Below are positions 24,581-33,381 of a DNA stretch of 64,000 bases, in pieces. Location of the stretch: the NCBI GenBank assembly GCA_910578345.1, contig CAJTRA010000008.1, forward strand, positions 62,001 through 126,000. The letters are read 5' to 3'. The stretch is from an uncultured Lachnospiraceae bacterium (GTDB lineage Bacteria > Bacillota > Clostridia > Lachnospirales > Lachnospiraceae). Positions within the stretch are counted from its first letter, which is position 1, and every line of letters begins with the position of its first letter. Both the position numbers and the translations under genes were made by a program. The notes beneath the pieces are model-generated. The model saw only the letters and a list, made by a program, of their open reading frames with translations. It did not search any database and had not been told where the DNA came from.

Positions 24581-25774
24581 ATGAAAGCTTTCTTAATTTT
24601 GGAAGATGGGACACTGTTTGAGGGGACCCACATCGGCGCACGAAAGGAAGTTGTCAGTGAGATTGTGTTTAACACGTCAATGGCAGGTTATCTGGAAGTG
24701 CTGACGGACCCGTCCTATGCCGGACAGGCTGTCTGTATGACGTATCCGTTGATCGGTAATTATGGTATCTGCAAGGATGATATGGAATCAAAAGGACCCT
24801 GGCCGGATGGATTTATTGTCAGGGAACTAAGCCGTATCCCAAGTAATTTCAGGTGTGACATGACGATTCAGCAGTTTTTGGAAGAGAACGGTATTCCCGG
24901 CATTGCAGGTATCGATACGAGAGCGCTTACCAGGATCCTTCGTGAAAAAGGTACAATGAATGGCATGATCACCACCGATGAGAAATATGATCTGGAAGAA
25001 ATCCTTCCGAAACTGAAGGCGTATACGACGGGTAAGGTAGTTAATCGTGTAACCTGCCAGGAGAAATATACGCTGTCTGCTGCACAGGACTTATCAGATA
25101 ATGGTCCAATCTCCGGAAGTTCCCAATTTAAATCAGAAGAATATGAGAAGGGCATACGGGAGAAGAAACCCAGTATGGTTCGTGCTTTGACAGGCAAAGG
25201 GTTGAAGGTTGCGCTGCTTGATTTGGGTGCGAAAGATAATATTGCCAGGTCTTTGGCCGCTAGAGGATGCGAAGTGACAGTCTATCCTGCCTTTACGGCG
25301 GCGGAGGAGATCATTGACGCAGAGCCGGACGGCATTATGTTAAGCAATGGACCGGGCGACCCGAAGGAATGCACGGAAGTGATCGAACAGATCAAGAAGC
25401 TGTATGAGACGGATATCACGATCTTTGCGATCTGTCTGGGGCATCAGTTGATGGCGCTGGCCACCGGGGCAGATACGTATAAGATGAAATATGGCCATCG
25501 TGGCGGAAACCATCCGGTGAAGGACTTAGAGACAGGCAGAGTCTATATCTCCTCTCAGAACCACGGGTATGTGGTGGACATGGAAAAGCTGGATCCACGG
25601 GTAGCGGTGCCCGCGTTTGTCAATGTCAATGACGGCACCAACGAGGGACTCTCCTATACGGGCAAGAATATTTTTACGGTGCAGTTTCACCCGGAGGCCT
25701 GTCCTGGGCCGCAGGATTCAGGAGATCTGTTTGAGCGGTTTATCAAGATGATGTGGAGGGAGAAAAATGCCTAG
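24581..25774 (+). CDS. carA: Carbamoyl phosphate synthase, glutaminase subunit
   Basis: 397 residues, slightly longer than usual because of a loop near residues 165-205. The N-terminal small-subunit domain is followed by a class I glutaminase: LSNGPGDPKE, FAICLGHQ with the nucleophilic Cys near 284, and VQFHPEACPGP with the His/Glu pair near 368. It supplies ammonia through a tunnel to CarB for carbamoyl phosphate, used in pyrimidine and arginine synthesis. Its stop overlaps the carB start by 8 bp, which points to coupled translation. Confidence 0.96.
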   Translation: MKAFLILEDGTLFEGTHIGARKEVVSEIVFNTSMAGYLEVLTDPSYAGQAVCMTYPLIGNYGICKDDMESKGPWPDGFIVRELSRIPSNFRCDMTIQQFLEENGIPGIAGIDTRALTRILREKGTMNGMITTDEKYDLEEILPKLKAYTTGKVVNRVTCQEKYTLSAAQDLSDNGPISGSSQFKSEEYEKGIREKKPSMVRALTGKGLKVALLDLGAKDNIARSLAARGCEVTVYPAFTAAEEIIDAEPDGIMLSNGPGDPKECTEVIEQIKKLYETDITIFAICLGHQLMALATGADTYKMKYGHRGGNHPVKDLETGRVYISSQNHGYVVDMEKLDPRVAVPAFVNVNDGTNEGLSYTGKNIFTVQFHPEACPGPQDSGDLFERFIKMMWREKNA

Positions 25775-28700
25775 AAATCCGAATGTAAAAAGAGTGCTCG
25801 TGATTGGTTCAGGCCCCATTGTGATCGGGCAGGCGGCAGAGTTTGACTATGCGGGGACACAGGCTTGCCGTTCCTTAAAAGAGGAGGGCATGGAAGTTAT
25901 TTTGGTGAACTCCAATCCAGCCACTATCATGACCGATGGCGATATCGCGGATAAAGTATATATTGAACCTTTGACGGTGAAGGTTCTGGAAGAAATCATT
26001 CTCAAAGAGAAACCGGACAGCCTGCTTCCCAATATGGGCGGACAGGCAGGTTTAAATCTCGGTATGGAGCTGGATGAATCGGGATTTCTGGCGGCGCACG
26101 GTGTTACGCTTCTGGGGACGACGGCGAAGACGATCCGCAAGGCAGAGGACCGCCTGGAATTTAAGGAGACGATGGAGAAGATCGGGGAGCCATGCGCTCC
26201 TTCCCTGGTGGTGGAGAATATAGAGGACGGTGTGGCGTTTGCAGGTAAGATCGGCTACCCGGTAGTGCTTCGTCCGGCCTACACGCTGGGAGGTTCTGGC
26301 GGCGGCATCGCCCATAACCAGATTGAGCTGGAAGAAATCCTGGCTAATGGCCTGCGGCTTTCCAGGGTAGGGCAGGTCTTAGTGGAGCGTTGTATTGCAG
26401 GATGGAAAGAGATCGAGTATGAGGTGATGCGGGACGGCGCCGGCAACTGCATCACCGTATGTAATATGGAAAATATCGATCCGGTGGGCGTGCATACCGG
26501 CGACAGCATTGTGGTGGCGCCTTCCCAGACGCTGGGGGACAAAGAATATCAGATGTTACGCAGTTCCGCGCTCAACATTATCAATGAGCTTGGCATTACG
26601 GGTGGGTGTAACGTGCAGTTCGCTCTGCATCCTACCAGTTTCGAGTACTGTGTGATTGAGGTCAATCCCCGCGTGAGCCGTTCTTCCGCGCTGGCGAGTA
26701 AGGCGACAGGCTATCCGATCGCTAAGGTGGCGGCCAAGATTGCATTAGGTTATACGCTGGATGAGATCAGGAACGCCATCACAGGCAAGACTTATGCCAG
26801 CTTTGAACCGGCTTTGGATTATTGTGTGGTCAAGATCCCCAGGCTTCCTTTCGATAAATTTATTACGGCGAAGCGGACGCTGACAACCCAGATGAAAGCA
26901 ACTGGCGAGGTGATGAGCATCGGCAATAATTTCGAAGGAGCCCTGATGAAGGCCGTCCGCTCGCTGGAACAGCATGTGGACTGCCTGCGTAGCTATGATT
27001 TCTCGGAGCTTTCCGTGGAGGAATTGAAAGAGCGGATGAAGATCGTAGATGACCAGAGAATCTATATTATTGCGGAGGCGGTCCGCAAGGGGATCGACTA
27101 TGATACGATCCATGAGATCACTATGGTAGATCACTGGTTTATCGATAAGATCGCGATCCTCACGGAGATGGAGGCGCGGTTAGAGAAAGAGCCGCTTACG
27201 GTGGAGCTGCTAAAAGAAGCCAAACGGCTGGAATTCCCGGATGTGGTGATTGCCAGACTGACGGGAAAGACCGAAGAAGAGATCAGGAACATGCGTTATG
27301 ATAATGATATCGTTGCGGCTTTCAAGATGGTGGACACCTGTGCGGCTGAGTTTGCGGCCAGCACACCGTATTACTATTCCGTGTTTGGCTCGGAGACGGA
27401 AGTGGAGGAGACGCATCCGAAGAAAAAGGTGTTGGTCTTAGGCTCCGGGCCAATCCGCATCGGACAGGGCATCGAGTTCGATTATTGTTCCGTTCATGCT
27501 ACGTGGGCATTTGCAAGGGAAGGATACGAGACGATCATCATCAATAACAATCCAGAGACCGTCAGCACCGATTTTGATATCGCAGATAAGCTGTATTTTG
27601 AACCACTGACACCGGAGGATGTGGAGAATATCGTCAATGTGGAGAAACCGGACGGTGCGGTGGTGCAGTTCGGCGGACAGACGGCGATCAAGCTGACGGA
27701 GAGCCTGATGAAGATGGGCGTGCCTATTTTAGGAACGAAAGCGGAAGATGTGGATGCCGCCGAAGACAGGGAGCTGTTTGACAAGATCCTGGAGGAGACA
27801 AAGATTCCGAGAGCAGCGGGTGGAACGGTCTATACTGCGCAGCAGGCTAAGGAGGTGGCTAACAGATTGGGATATCCGGTACTGGTGCGGCCTTCCTATG
27901 TGCTGGGCGGCCAGGGAATGCAGATCGCACTGTCAGATCAGGAGATCGAAGAGTTTATGGCAGTCATCAACCGCTATGAGCAGGAGCATCCGATCCTGGT
28001 GGACAAGTACCTGCAAGGCAAGGAATTGGAAGTGGATGCCGTATGTGACGGCACCGATATCCTGATTCCGGGTATTATGGAGCATATCGAGCGGACAGGA
28101 GTCCATTCCGGGGATAGTATTTCCGTCTATCCGGCGCCTACGGTCAGCGAGAAAGTGAAAGAAACCATCGCGGAGTATTCCAGACGGCTGGCGACGGCAC
28201 TGCATGTGATTGGTCTGATTAATATACAGTTTATCGCCATGGGAGATGAGGTGTATGTGATTGAGGTGAACCCGCGTTCTTCCCGAACCGTTCCCTATAT
28301 CAGCAAAGTGACCGGAATTCCGATCGTAGACCTTGCCACAGAGGTGATCATCGGGAAAAAAATTCGGGATTTGGGGTATGAGCCGGGTTTACAGCCAGCA
28401 GCAGATTATTATGCAGTCAAGATGCCGGTATTCTCTTTCGAGAAAATTCGTGGTGCGGAGATCAGCTTAGGACCTGAAATGAAATCCACCGGAGAATGCC
28501 TCGGTATTGCGACGACTTTCAATGAGGCGCTCTATAAGGCGTTCCTGGGGGCGGGCGTGAATCTGCCCAGGCATAAGCAGATGATCATTACCGTGAAGGA
28601 TGCGGATAAGGGAGAGGCGATCGAGCTGGCACGCCGCTTTGAGAAGCTGGGCTATGTCATCTATGCCACAAGAAGTACGGCGGCGGCGTTGCGTGAGGCT

Positions 28701-28985
28701 GGTGTGAGAGCGAGAAAGGTTAATAAGATACAGCAGGAATCTCCGACAGTCATGGATCTGATCCTGGGGCACAAGATCGATCTGGTCATCGATACGCCTA
28801 CACAGGGCCGGGATAAGAGCAGAGACGGCTTCCTGATCCGCAGGACGGCGATCGAGACGGGTGTGAACTGTATCACGGCGTTGGATACGGCGGCGGCGCT
28901 GGTATCGAGCCTGGAGAATGCAGCCACGCAGGGGGAGATGACCCTGATCGATATTGCTATGATCGCAAGACGCGGGAAGGAATAA
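25767..28985 (+). CDS. carB: Carbamoyl phosphate synthase, large subunit
   Basis: 1072 residues, full length. Two homologous ATP-grasp halves open with VLVIGSGPIVIGQAAEFDYA and VLVLGSGPIRIGQGIEFDYC; the first half phosphorylates bicarbonate and the second carbamate. The C-terminal part (about 930-1072) is the MGS-like regulatory domain with GHKIDLVIDTPTQGRDKSRDG, where UMP or ornithine act in other species. It begins inside the end of carA, with GGAGGGAGAAAA upstream as ribosome binding site. Confidence 0.97.
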   Translation: MPRNPNVKRVLVIGSGPIVIGQAAEFDYAGTQACRSLKEEGMEVILVNSNPATIMTDGDIADKVYIEPLTVKVLEEIILKEKPDSLLPNMGGQAGLNLGMELDESGFLAAHGVTLLGTTAKTIRKAEDRLEFKETMEKIGEPCAPSLVVENIEDGVAFAGKIGYPVVLRPAYTLGGSGGGIAHNQIELEEILANGLRLSRVGQVLVERCIAGWKEIEYEVMRDGAGNCITVCNMENIDPVGVHTGDSIVVAPSQTLGDKEYQMLRSSALNIINELGITGGCNVQFALHPTSFEYCVIEVNPRVSRSSALASKATGYPIAKVAAKIALGYTLDEIRNAITGKTYASFEPALDYCVVKIPRLPFDKFITAKRTLTTQMKATGEVMSIGNNFEGALMKAVRSLEQHVDCLRSYDFSELSVEELKERMKIVDDQRIYIIAEAVRKGIDYDTIHEITMVDHWFIDKIAILTEMEARLEKEPLTVELLKEAKRLEFPDVVIARLTGKTEEEIRNMRYDNDIVAAFKMVDTCAAEFAASTPYYYSVFGSETEVEETHPKKKVLVLGSGPIRIGQGIEFDYCSVHATWAFAREGYETIIINNNPETVSTDFDIADKLYFEPLTPEDVENIVNVEKPDGAVVQFGGQTAIKLTESLMKMGVPILGTKAEDVDAAEDRELFDKILEETKIPRAAGGTVYTAQQAKEVANRLGYPVLVRPSYVLGGQGMQIALSDQEIEEFMAVINRYEQEHPILVDKYLQGKELEVDAVCDGTDILIPGIMEHIERTGVHSGDSISVYPAPTVSEKVKETIAEYSRRLATALHVIGLINIQFIAMGDEVYVIEVNPRSSRTVPYISKVTGIPIVDLATEVIIGKKIRDLGYEPGLQPAADYYAVKMPVFSFEKIRGAEISLGPEMKSTGECLGIATTFNEALYKAFLGAGVNLPRHKQMIITVKDADKGEAIELARRFEKLGYVIYATRSTAAALREAGVRARKVNKIQQESPTVMDLILGHKIDLVIDTPTQGRDKSRDGFLIRRTAIETGVNCITALDTAAALVSSLENAATQGEMTLIDIAMIARRGKE

Positions 28986-29082
28986 TGCCAGGGCAGCGAT
29001 CCAAAGTGCAGCCTGCAAAAGCGAAGACCGGAAAGCGGAATACAGGATAAGGAATATGGTTTTAAGATGGTAGTGGGAGAAT

Positions 29083-29781
29083 ATGAACGCGGTCAGGAAT
29101 TATCAGAAAGAATTAGATAAAATAACAGCAGATATTGAAAATGGCAGAAACAGCGAAGATAAGAATGGCGGTGATGACGGCAATGGTAAGAATGTGCCAA
29201 GGCTGTTTCTGCATAGCTGTTGCGCGCCGTGCAGCAGCTATGTGCTGGAATATCTGCGGCAGTTCTTTCGGATCACTGTTTTTTACTATAATCCGAATAT
29301 CACGGAGGATCAGGAATACCGTAAGCGGGTGGCGGAACAGAAGCGATTGATCGCCGCTTATAATAAAGAAGTAAATTTGACAGAAGGATATCCCATCGAC
29401 ATCATAGAGGGCGACTATGAACCGGAATGTTTCTATGAGATCGCAAGAGGGTTAGAGCAGTGCCTGGAAGGCGGGGAGAGATGTTTTGCCTGCTATGCGC
29501 TCAGACTGCGGGAGACGGCGAAGCGTGCGCAGTCAGGCGGGTATGATTATTTCACGACAACACTGACCATCAGCCCCCTGAAAAATGCTGCGAAGCTCAA
29601 TGAGATTGGAGAACAGCTTGCGGCGGAGCATGGGATTGCCTGGCTGCCTTCAGATTTCAAGAAGAAGAATGGGTATCAAAGGTCCATCGAGCTTTCAAGA
29701 GAGTATGGTTTATACAGGCAGGATTACTGTGGATGCGTGTATTCCCGTGCGCAGCGTGAGAAAAACATTAAGAAACTCTAG
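29083..29781 (+). CDS. queH: Epoxyqueuosine reductase QueH
   Basis: 232 residues. HSCCAPCSSYVL near 43, GGERCFACYALRL near 133 and YCGCVYS near 215 are the conserved Cys motifs of the QueH (DUF208) family, which carries an Fe-S cluster and a second metal and reduces epoxyqueuosine to queuosine in tRNA. This is the non-cobalamin alternative to QueG. The first ~35 residues include an Asn/Gly/Lys-rich stretch outside the domain. It lies 97 bp after carB and may share its transcript. Confidence 0.92.
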   Translation: MNAVRNYQKELDKITADIENGRNSEDKNGGDDGNGKNVPRLFLHSCCAPCSSYVLEYLRQFFRITVFYYNPNITEDQEYRKRVAEQKRLIAAYNKEVNLTEGYPIDIIEGDYEPECFYEIARGLEQCLEGGERCFACYALRLRETAKRAQSGGYDYFTTTLTISPLKNAAKLNEIGEQLAAEHGIAWLPSDFKKKNGYQRSIELSREYGLYRQDYCGCVYSRAQREKNIKKL

Positions 29782-29800
29782 AGCAGCAAAGAATGCTGCT
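29782..29800 (+). repeat. Small hairpin after queH
   Basis: AGCAGCA and TGCTGCT form a 7-bp stem with a 5-nt loop right after the stop codon. No T run, so termination is doubtful. Confidence 0.35.
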
Positions 29801-29929
29801 GAGGTTACTAAAGTAAGGAACTTCTAATCACTCGCAGCAAGGGTTGTTTATTGTGTAAAATCCATATTAGTAGGAAAGTGGTACAGAGAAAAGAATAAGT
29901 GCATAAATTAGAGAAAGGCATGGAAGAAA

Positions 29930-31711
29930 ATGCAGAAATTATTAGATTTGATTTCAGAAGAGATGATGAAAGCATTTGAGGCGGCAGGATATGACGCTGC
30001 GCTGGGAAAGGTGACGCTGTCCAACAGACCTGATCTGTGCGAGTATCAGTGTAACGGCGCTATGGCAGGAGCGAAGAAATATCATAAAGCGCCGCTTATG
30101 ATCGCGCAGGATGTAGCCGGCAGGCTGCAGGAGAGTCCTGTTTTTACGGAAGTGGCAGCGGCAGCGCCGGGCTTTTTGAATATGAAGGTTTCGGAGACTT
30201 TCGTGCGGGATTATCTGCGCGGCATGCGGGGAGATGAGAAGTTTGGGCTGCAGATGCCAGAGACGGCGAAGAAGATTATGATTGACTACGGCGGCCCCAA
30301 TGTGGCGAAGCCGCTTCACGTGGGACATCTTCGCTCTGCTGTGATTGGGGAGAGCATCAAGAGGATCTGCCGTTACGCGGGACATGATGTGATCGGAGAT
30401 ATCCATATGGGCGACTGGGGGCTGCAGATGGGGTTGATCATCACAGAATTACAGAAGCGTAAGCCGGAACTGATCTACTTTGATGATAGCTATGAAGGAG
30501 AATATCCACAGGAGGCACCGTTTACGATTTCCGAGCTGGAGGAGATCTATCCGACTGCCAGCGCGAAATCTAAGGCGGATGAAGCCTATAAGGCAGATGC
30601 AATGGAAGCCACCTTTAAGCTGCAGAACGGTGTGCGCGGTTATCGGGCTTTGTGGGATCATATCATCCGCGTTTCCGTGGCGGATTTGAAGAGGAATTAT
30701 GTAAACCTAAATGTGGAATTTGATCTCTGGAAGGGGGAATCGGATGTCCATGATCTCATTCCCGGCATGGTGGAAGAGATGAAAAAGGGGGGTTATGCCT
30801 ACGAAAGTGATGGCGCCCTTGTGGTGGATGTGAAAGAAGAGACAGATACGAAAGAAGTGCCGCCTTGCATGATCTTAAAGTCAGATGGCGCGTCCCTTTA
30901 TAATACCACGGATCTGGCGACGATCCTGGATCGCATGACACAGTACCACCCAGACAAGATGATCTATCTGACGGACAAGCGGCAGGAACTGTATTTTGAA
31001 CAAGTGTTCCGCTGCGCGAGGAAGACTGGATTGGTAAATGCAGATACACAGCTGGTGCATATTGGTTTCGGCACCATGAATGGTAAGGATGGAAAGCCTT
31101 TTAAGACAAGAGAAGGCGGGGTCATGCGCCTGGAAACCCTGATCCAGGAGATCGATGAGGAAATGATTCGTAAGATCCGGGAGAATGCAGAGACGAAGGG
31201 GTATGAGATTGACGAGCAGGAGGCAGAGCGGACCGCGAAAGTGGTAGGACTGGCAGCGATCAAGTATGGCGATCTCTCTAACCAGGCGTCGAAAGATTAT
31301 ATTTTTGATCTGGACCGGTTCACTTCCTTCGAAGGTGACACAGGGCCGTATATTCTCTATACGATCGTGCGGATCAAGTCGATCCTGAATAAATATGCAG
31401 AACAGGGGGGCAGCCTGGAACATATCGCCATAGAAGAGGCGGTCAATGAGTCGGAGAAGAGCCTGATGCTGGAGCTTGCGAAGTTCAATGCAGTGATGGA
31501 AACAGCCTACGAGGAAATTGCGCCGCATAGAATCTGTGCCTATATCTATGATATGGCCAATGCGTTTAACCGTTTCTATCATGAGACGAAGATCCTGACA
31601 GAAGAAGATGCCGGGAAAAAGGCAGGATGGATTGCATTACTTATGTTAACCAGGGATGTACTGGAAACATGCATTGACCTGCTTGGATTCTCTGCGCCGG
31701 AGCGCATGTAG
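29930..31711 (+). CDS. argS: Arginyl-tRNA synthetase
   Basis: 593 residues. The N-terminal Add-1 domain comes first, then YGGPNVAKPLHVGHLRSAV with the class I signature HVGH near residue 129. The KMSK loop is not canonical, as in many ArgRS. The C-terminal helical anticodon-binding domain ends with ARELL-type DALP replacement LLGFSAPERM. It charges tRNA-Arg. The start has AGAGAAAGG upstream. It is followed by a tRNA gene pair with its own promoter. Confidence 0.96.
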   Translation: MQKLLDLISEEMMKAFEAAGYDAALGKVTLSNRPDLCEYQCNGAMAGAKKYHKAPLMIAQDVAGRLQESPVFTEVAAAAPGFLNMKVSETFVRDYLRGMRGDEKFGLQMPETAKKIMIDYGGPNVAKPLHVGHLRSAVIGESIKRICRYAGHDVIGDIHMGDWGLQMGLIITELQKRKPELIYFDDSYEGEYPQEAPFTISELEEIYPTASAKSKADEAYKADAMEATFKLQNGVRGYRALWDHIIRVSVADLKRNYVNLNVEFDLWKGESDVHDLIPGMVEEMKKGGYAYESDGALVVDVKEETDTKEVPPCMILKSDGASLYNTTDLATILDRMTQYHPDKMIYLTDKRQELYFEQVFRCARKTGLVNADTQLVHIGFGTMNGKDGKPFKTREGGVMRLETLIQEIDEEMIRKIRENAETKGYEIDEQEAERTAKVVGLAAIKYGDLSNQASKDYIFDLDRFTSFEGDTGPYILYTIVRIKSILNKYAEQGGSLEHIAIEEAVNESEKSLMLELAKFNAVMETAYEEIAPHRICAYIYDMANAFNRFYHETKILTEEDAGKKAGWIALLMLTRDVLETCIDLLGFSAPERM

Positions 31712-31772
31712 TTTTGGAGCCTTCTGCTTTCAAAAATTTTGTATAAATTTAGAATAATTTTCAAGAAAGCAC

Positions 31773-31802
31773 TTGACAAGCAGCAGTAATAGATTGTATA
31801 CT
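31773..31802 (+). promoter_or_regulatory. Sigma-A promoter of the tRNA pair
   Basis: TTGACA (31773-31778), an 18-bp spacer and TATACT (31797-31802), 36 bp before tRNA-Val. Both boxes are close to consensus. Confidence 0.85.
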
Positions 31803-31837
31803 AGCAAAGCGGGTTGCGGAAGTAGCCCGCTCCTAAT

Positions 31838-31910
31838 GGGGTCTTAGCTCAGCTGGGAGAGCATCTGCCTTACAAGCAGAGGGTCATAGGTTCGAGCCCT
31901 ATAGGCCCCA
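31838..31910 (+). tRNA. tRNA-Val (UAC)
   Basis: 73 nt cloverleaf. Acceptor GGGGTCT/AGGCCCC with one G-U pair, D arm AGCTCAGCTGGGAGAGC, anticodon loop CTTACAA giving anticodon TAC, T loop GGTTCGAGCC. CCA is not encoded. Confidence 0.95.
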
Positions 31911-31924
31911 TTGAAACTGAATAT

Positions 31925-31998
31925 GGCGAGATAGCTCAGCTGGCTAGAGCATACGGTTCATACCCGTAGTGTCGAGGGTTCAAGTCCCCCTCTCGCTA
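31925..31998 (+). tRNA. tRNA-Met (CAU), probably elongator
   Basis: 74 nt cloverleaf 14 bp after tRNA-Val. The anticodon loop TTCATAC gives CAT. The G1-U72 acceptor end and AGCTCAGCTGGCTAGAGC D arm fit an elongator Met tRNA rather than an initiator (no C1-A72). A tRNA-Ile with modified CAU cannot be fully excluded. CCA is not encoded. Confidence 0.85.
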
Positions 31999-32006
31999 CT
32001 TAGAAG

Positions 32007-32050
32007 AAGTCCAGAAGCCTTGAAAGAATCAAGTGTTTTGGACTTTTTTA
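32007..32050 (+). terminator. Terminator of the tRNA pair
   Basis: AAGTCC (32007-32012) pairs with GGACTT (32040-32045), with an inner CTTGA/TCAAG stem, followed by TTTTTA. Confidence 0.8.
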
Positions 32051-32059
32051 TATTTTCGA

Positions 32060-32089
32060 GGTAATCAAAAGGTAATCAAAAAAGTAATC
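32060..32089. repeat. Short tandem repeat GGTAATCAAAA
   Basis: Two exact 11-bp units (32060-32070 and 32071-32081) and a partial third ending GTAATC at 32089. It lies just past the tRNA terminator, a position favoured by integrative elements; no integrase is present. Confidence 0.5.
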
Positions 32090-32283
32090 TGACATATGTT
32101 CGATTCAAAAGCGCAGAGGGAAGGAGAAAGATTTTGCAGTTCCTTTAAGAAAGAGAAATTTCTATTCGAGTATAATATAAGCATAATAATTTTCAGATTG
32201 AAAAAGTGGTGGCAACAGGGCGGCTTTAGAGGGCTATTATGCCGGAGAGAATGTGCGGATACAGTTTTGCAAAGGAGAATTTT

Positions 32284-32472
32284 ATGAAATCGAGCAATAG
32301 AGAGGATGGCTGGTTAACGGGAAGACTATATTGCAACAGAGAAGATAAAAGAGTAATGATCAAGAGACCGCAAAGTGAGTTTGGCTATACAATGAATTTA
32401 GGAAATAAGTGGACATGGATATTTCATATTGTTTTTGTAATTATTATAGTTATCTTAGTCAATGTTCTTTAA
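32284..32472 (+). CDS. Small membrane protein, DUF5808-like
   Basis: 62 residues. A soluble N-terminus with LYCNREDKRVMIKRP and GYTMNLGNKWTW resembles the DUF5808 motif seen in small Firmicutes membrane proteins; a single membrane helix (about residues 40-60) ends the protein. AAAGGAG sits 6 nt before the ATG, which decides the start over an upstream in-frame ATG at 32239. It is flanked by terminators. Function unknown. Confidence 0.7.
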   Translation: MKSSNREDGWLTGRLYCNREDKRVMIKRPQSEFGYTMNLGNKWTWIFHIVFVIIIVILVNVL

Positions 32473-32513
32473 GACCATTTCCGGTAAATTATGAGCAGAC
32501 AGCCGCAATCAAC

Positions 32514-32560
32514 AGAGGGTGTATAGAGACGAAGGACTCTGTATACCCTCTTTTCCTTTT
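32514..32560 (+). terminator. Terminator after the DUF5808-like gene
   Basis: AGAGGGTGTATAGAG pairs with the TCTGTATACCCTCT strand at 32538-32551 through G-U and Watson-Crick pairs, followed by TTTCCTTTT. Confidence 0.75.
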
Positions 32561-32668
32561 ATTGGGAAAGTGCGGTATTCGGATTGAAAAGATGGTTGCG
32601 CAATGACGGAAAAAATAGTAAACTAATCATGAGTAATTTGGTGTATTTGGCGGAAAGAAGTTCGGACA

Positions 32669-32684
32669 CCACAAGATATTGTGG
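32669..32684. promoter_or_regulatory. 16-bp palindrome upstream of purE, possible operator
   Basis: CCACAAGATATTGTGG is a perfect 6-4-6 inverted repeat. It ends 11 bp before TGCTATAAC (32693-32701), a possible extended -10 box, so a bound protein would block RNA polymerase. The regulator is unknown; purine control is inferred. Confidence 0.45.
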
Positions 32685-32748
32685 GATATGGATGCTATAA
32701 CATATGACAATAGGACTGCAGGATGCAGGGAATAAGGAGGAAGTGCAG

Positions 32749-33258
32749 ATGGCACAGGTAGGTATTGTGATGGGCAGTGATTCGGATATGCCTGTTATGG
32801 CGAAAGCGGCGGATCTTTTGGAGGAACTGGGAATCTCCTATGAGATGAAGATCATCTCTGCCCACAGGGAGCCGGATGTATTTTTTGAATATGCGAAGAG
32901 TGCGGAAGAGAAGGGATTTAAGGTGATCATTGCGGGCGCGGGCAAGGCGGCACATCTGCCGGGTATGTGTGCGGCGATCTTTCCGATGCCGGTGATCGGC
33001 GTGCCGATGAAGACTTCCGATCTGGGCGGTGTGGATTCCCTGTATTCTATCGTACAGATGCCTTCCGGTATTCCGGTGGCTACGGTGGCGATCGGCGGCG
33101 GGCAGAATGCCGGTATCCTGGCAGCGAAGATCCTGGCGACTTCGGATGCCGATCTTCTGCAGAGATTGAAGGACTATACCCGCAAGCTGAAGGAGAGTGT
33201 GCAGGAGAAGGACGAAAGGCTGCAGGAAGTGGGCTACCGTAATTATGGAAAAGGCTGA
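32749..33258 (+). CDS. purE: N5-carboxyaminoimidazole ribonucleotide mutase
   Basis: 169 residues. VGIVMGSDSDMPVM at the start, ISAHREPD near 43 and IAGAGKAAHLPG near 75 are the PurE signatures; the serine and histidine in SDSD and SAHR line the active site. It moves the carboxyl group of N5-CAIR to carbon 4, giving CAIR. Class I PurE needs PurK, which is not in this window. The ATG at 32749 has AAGGAGG; the frame extends 15 codons upstream without a site. It heads purE-M-N-D. Confidence 0.94.
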   Translation: MAQVGIVMGSDSDMPVMAKAADLLEELGISYEMKIISAHREPDVFFEYAKSAEEKGFKVIIAGAGKAAHLPGMCAAIFPMPVIGVPMKTSDLGGVDSLYSIVQMPSGIPVATVAIGGGQNAGILAAKILATSDADLLQRLKDYTRKLKESVQEKDERLQEVGYRNYGKG

Positions 33259-33381
33259 GCCGGATCCCGCGTGCAGATGTCGATACATAGATCGGGGATC
33301 CTGCACAGGCAGAATCATAGCAGTTAGCGTGGAAGGAAGAATGCGTGCAGCGAAACGGAGCAATTCAGAATGGAGGAGACT

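Noticed and set aside
30881..31582. 233-codon minus-strand frame inside argS
   Set aside because: Antisense shadow of ArgRS without a plausible start site.
32096..32287. 63-codon plus-strand frame before the DUF5808-like gene
   Set aside because: No ribosome binding site and low-complexity sequence; it overlaps the site used by the real downstream start.
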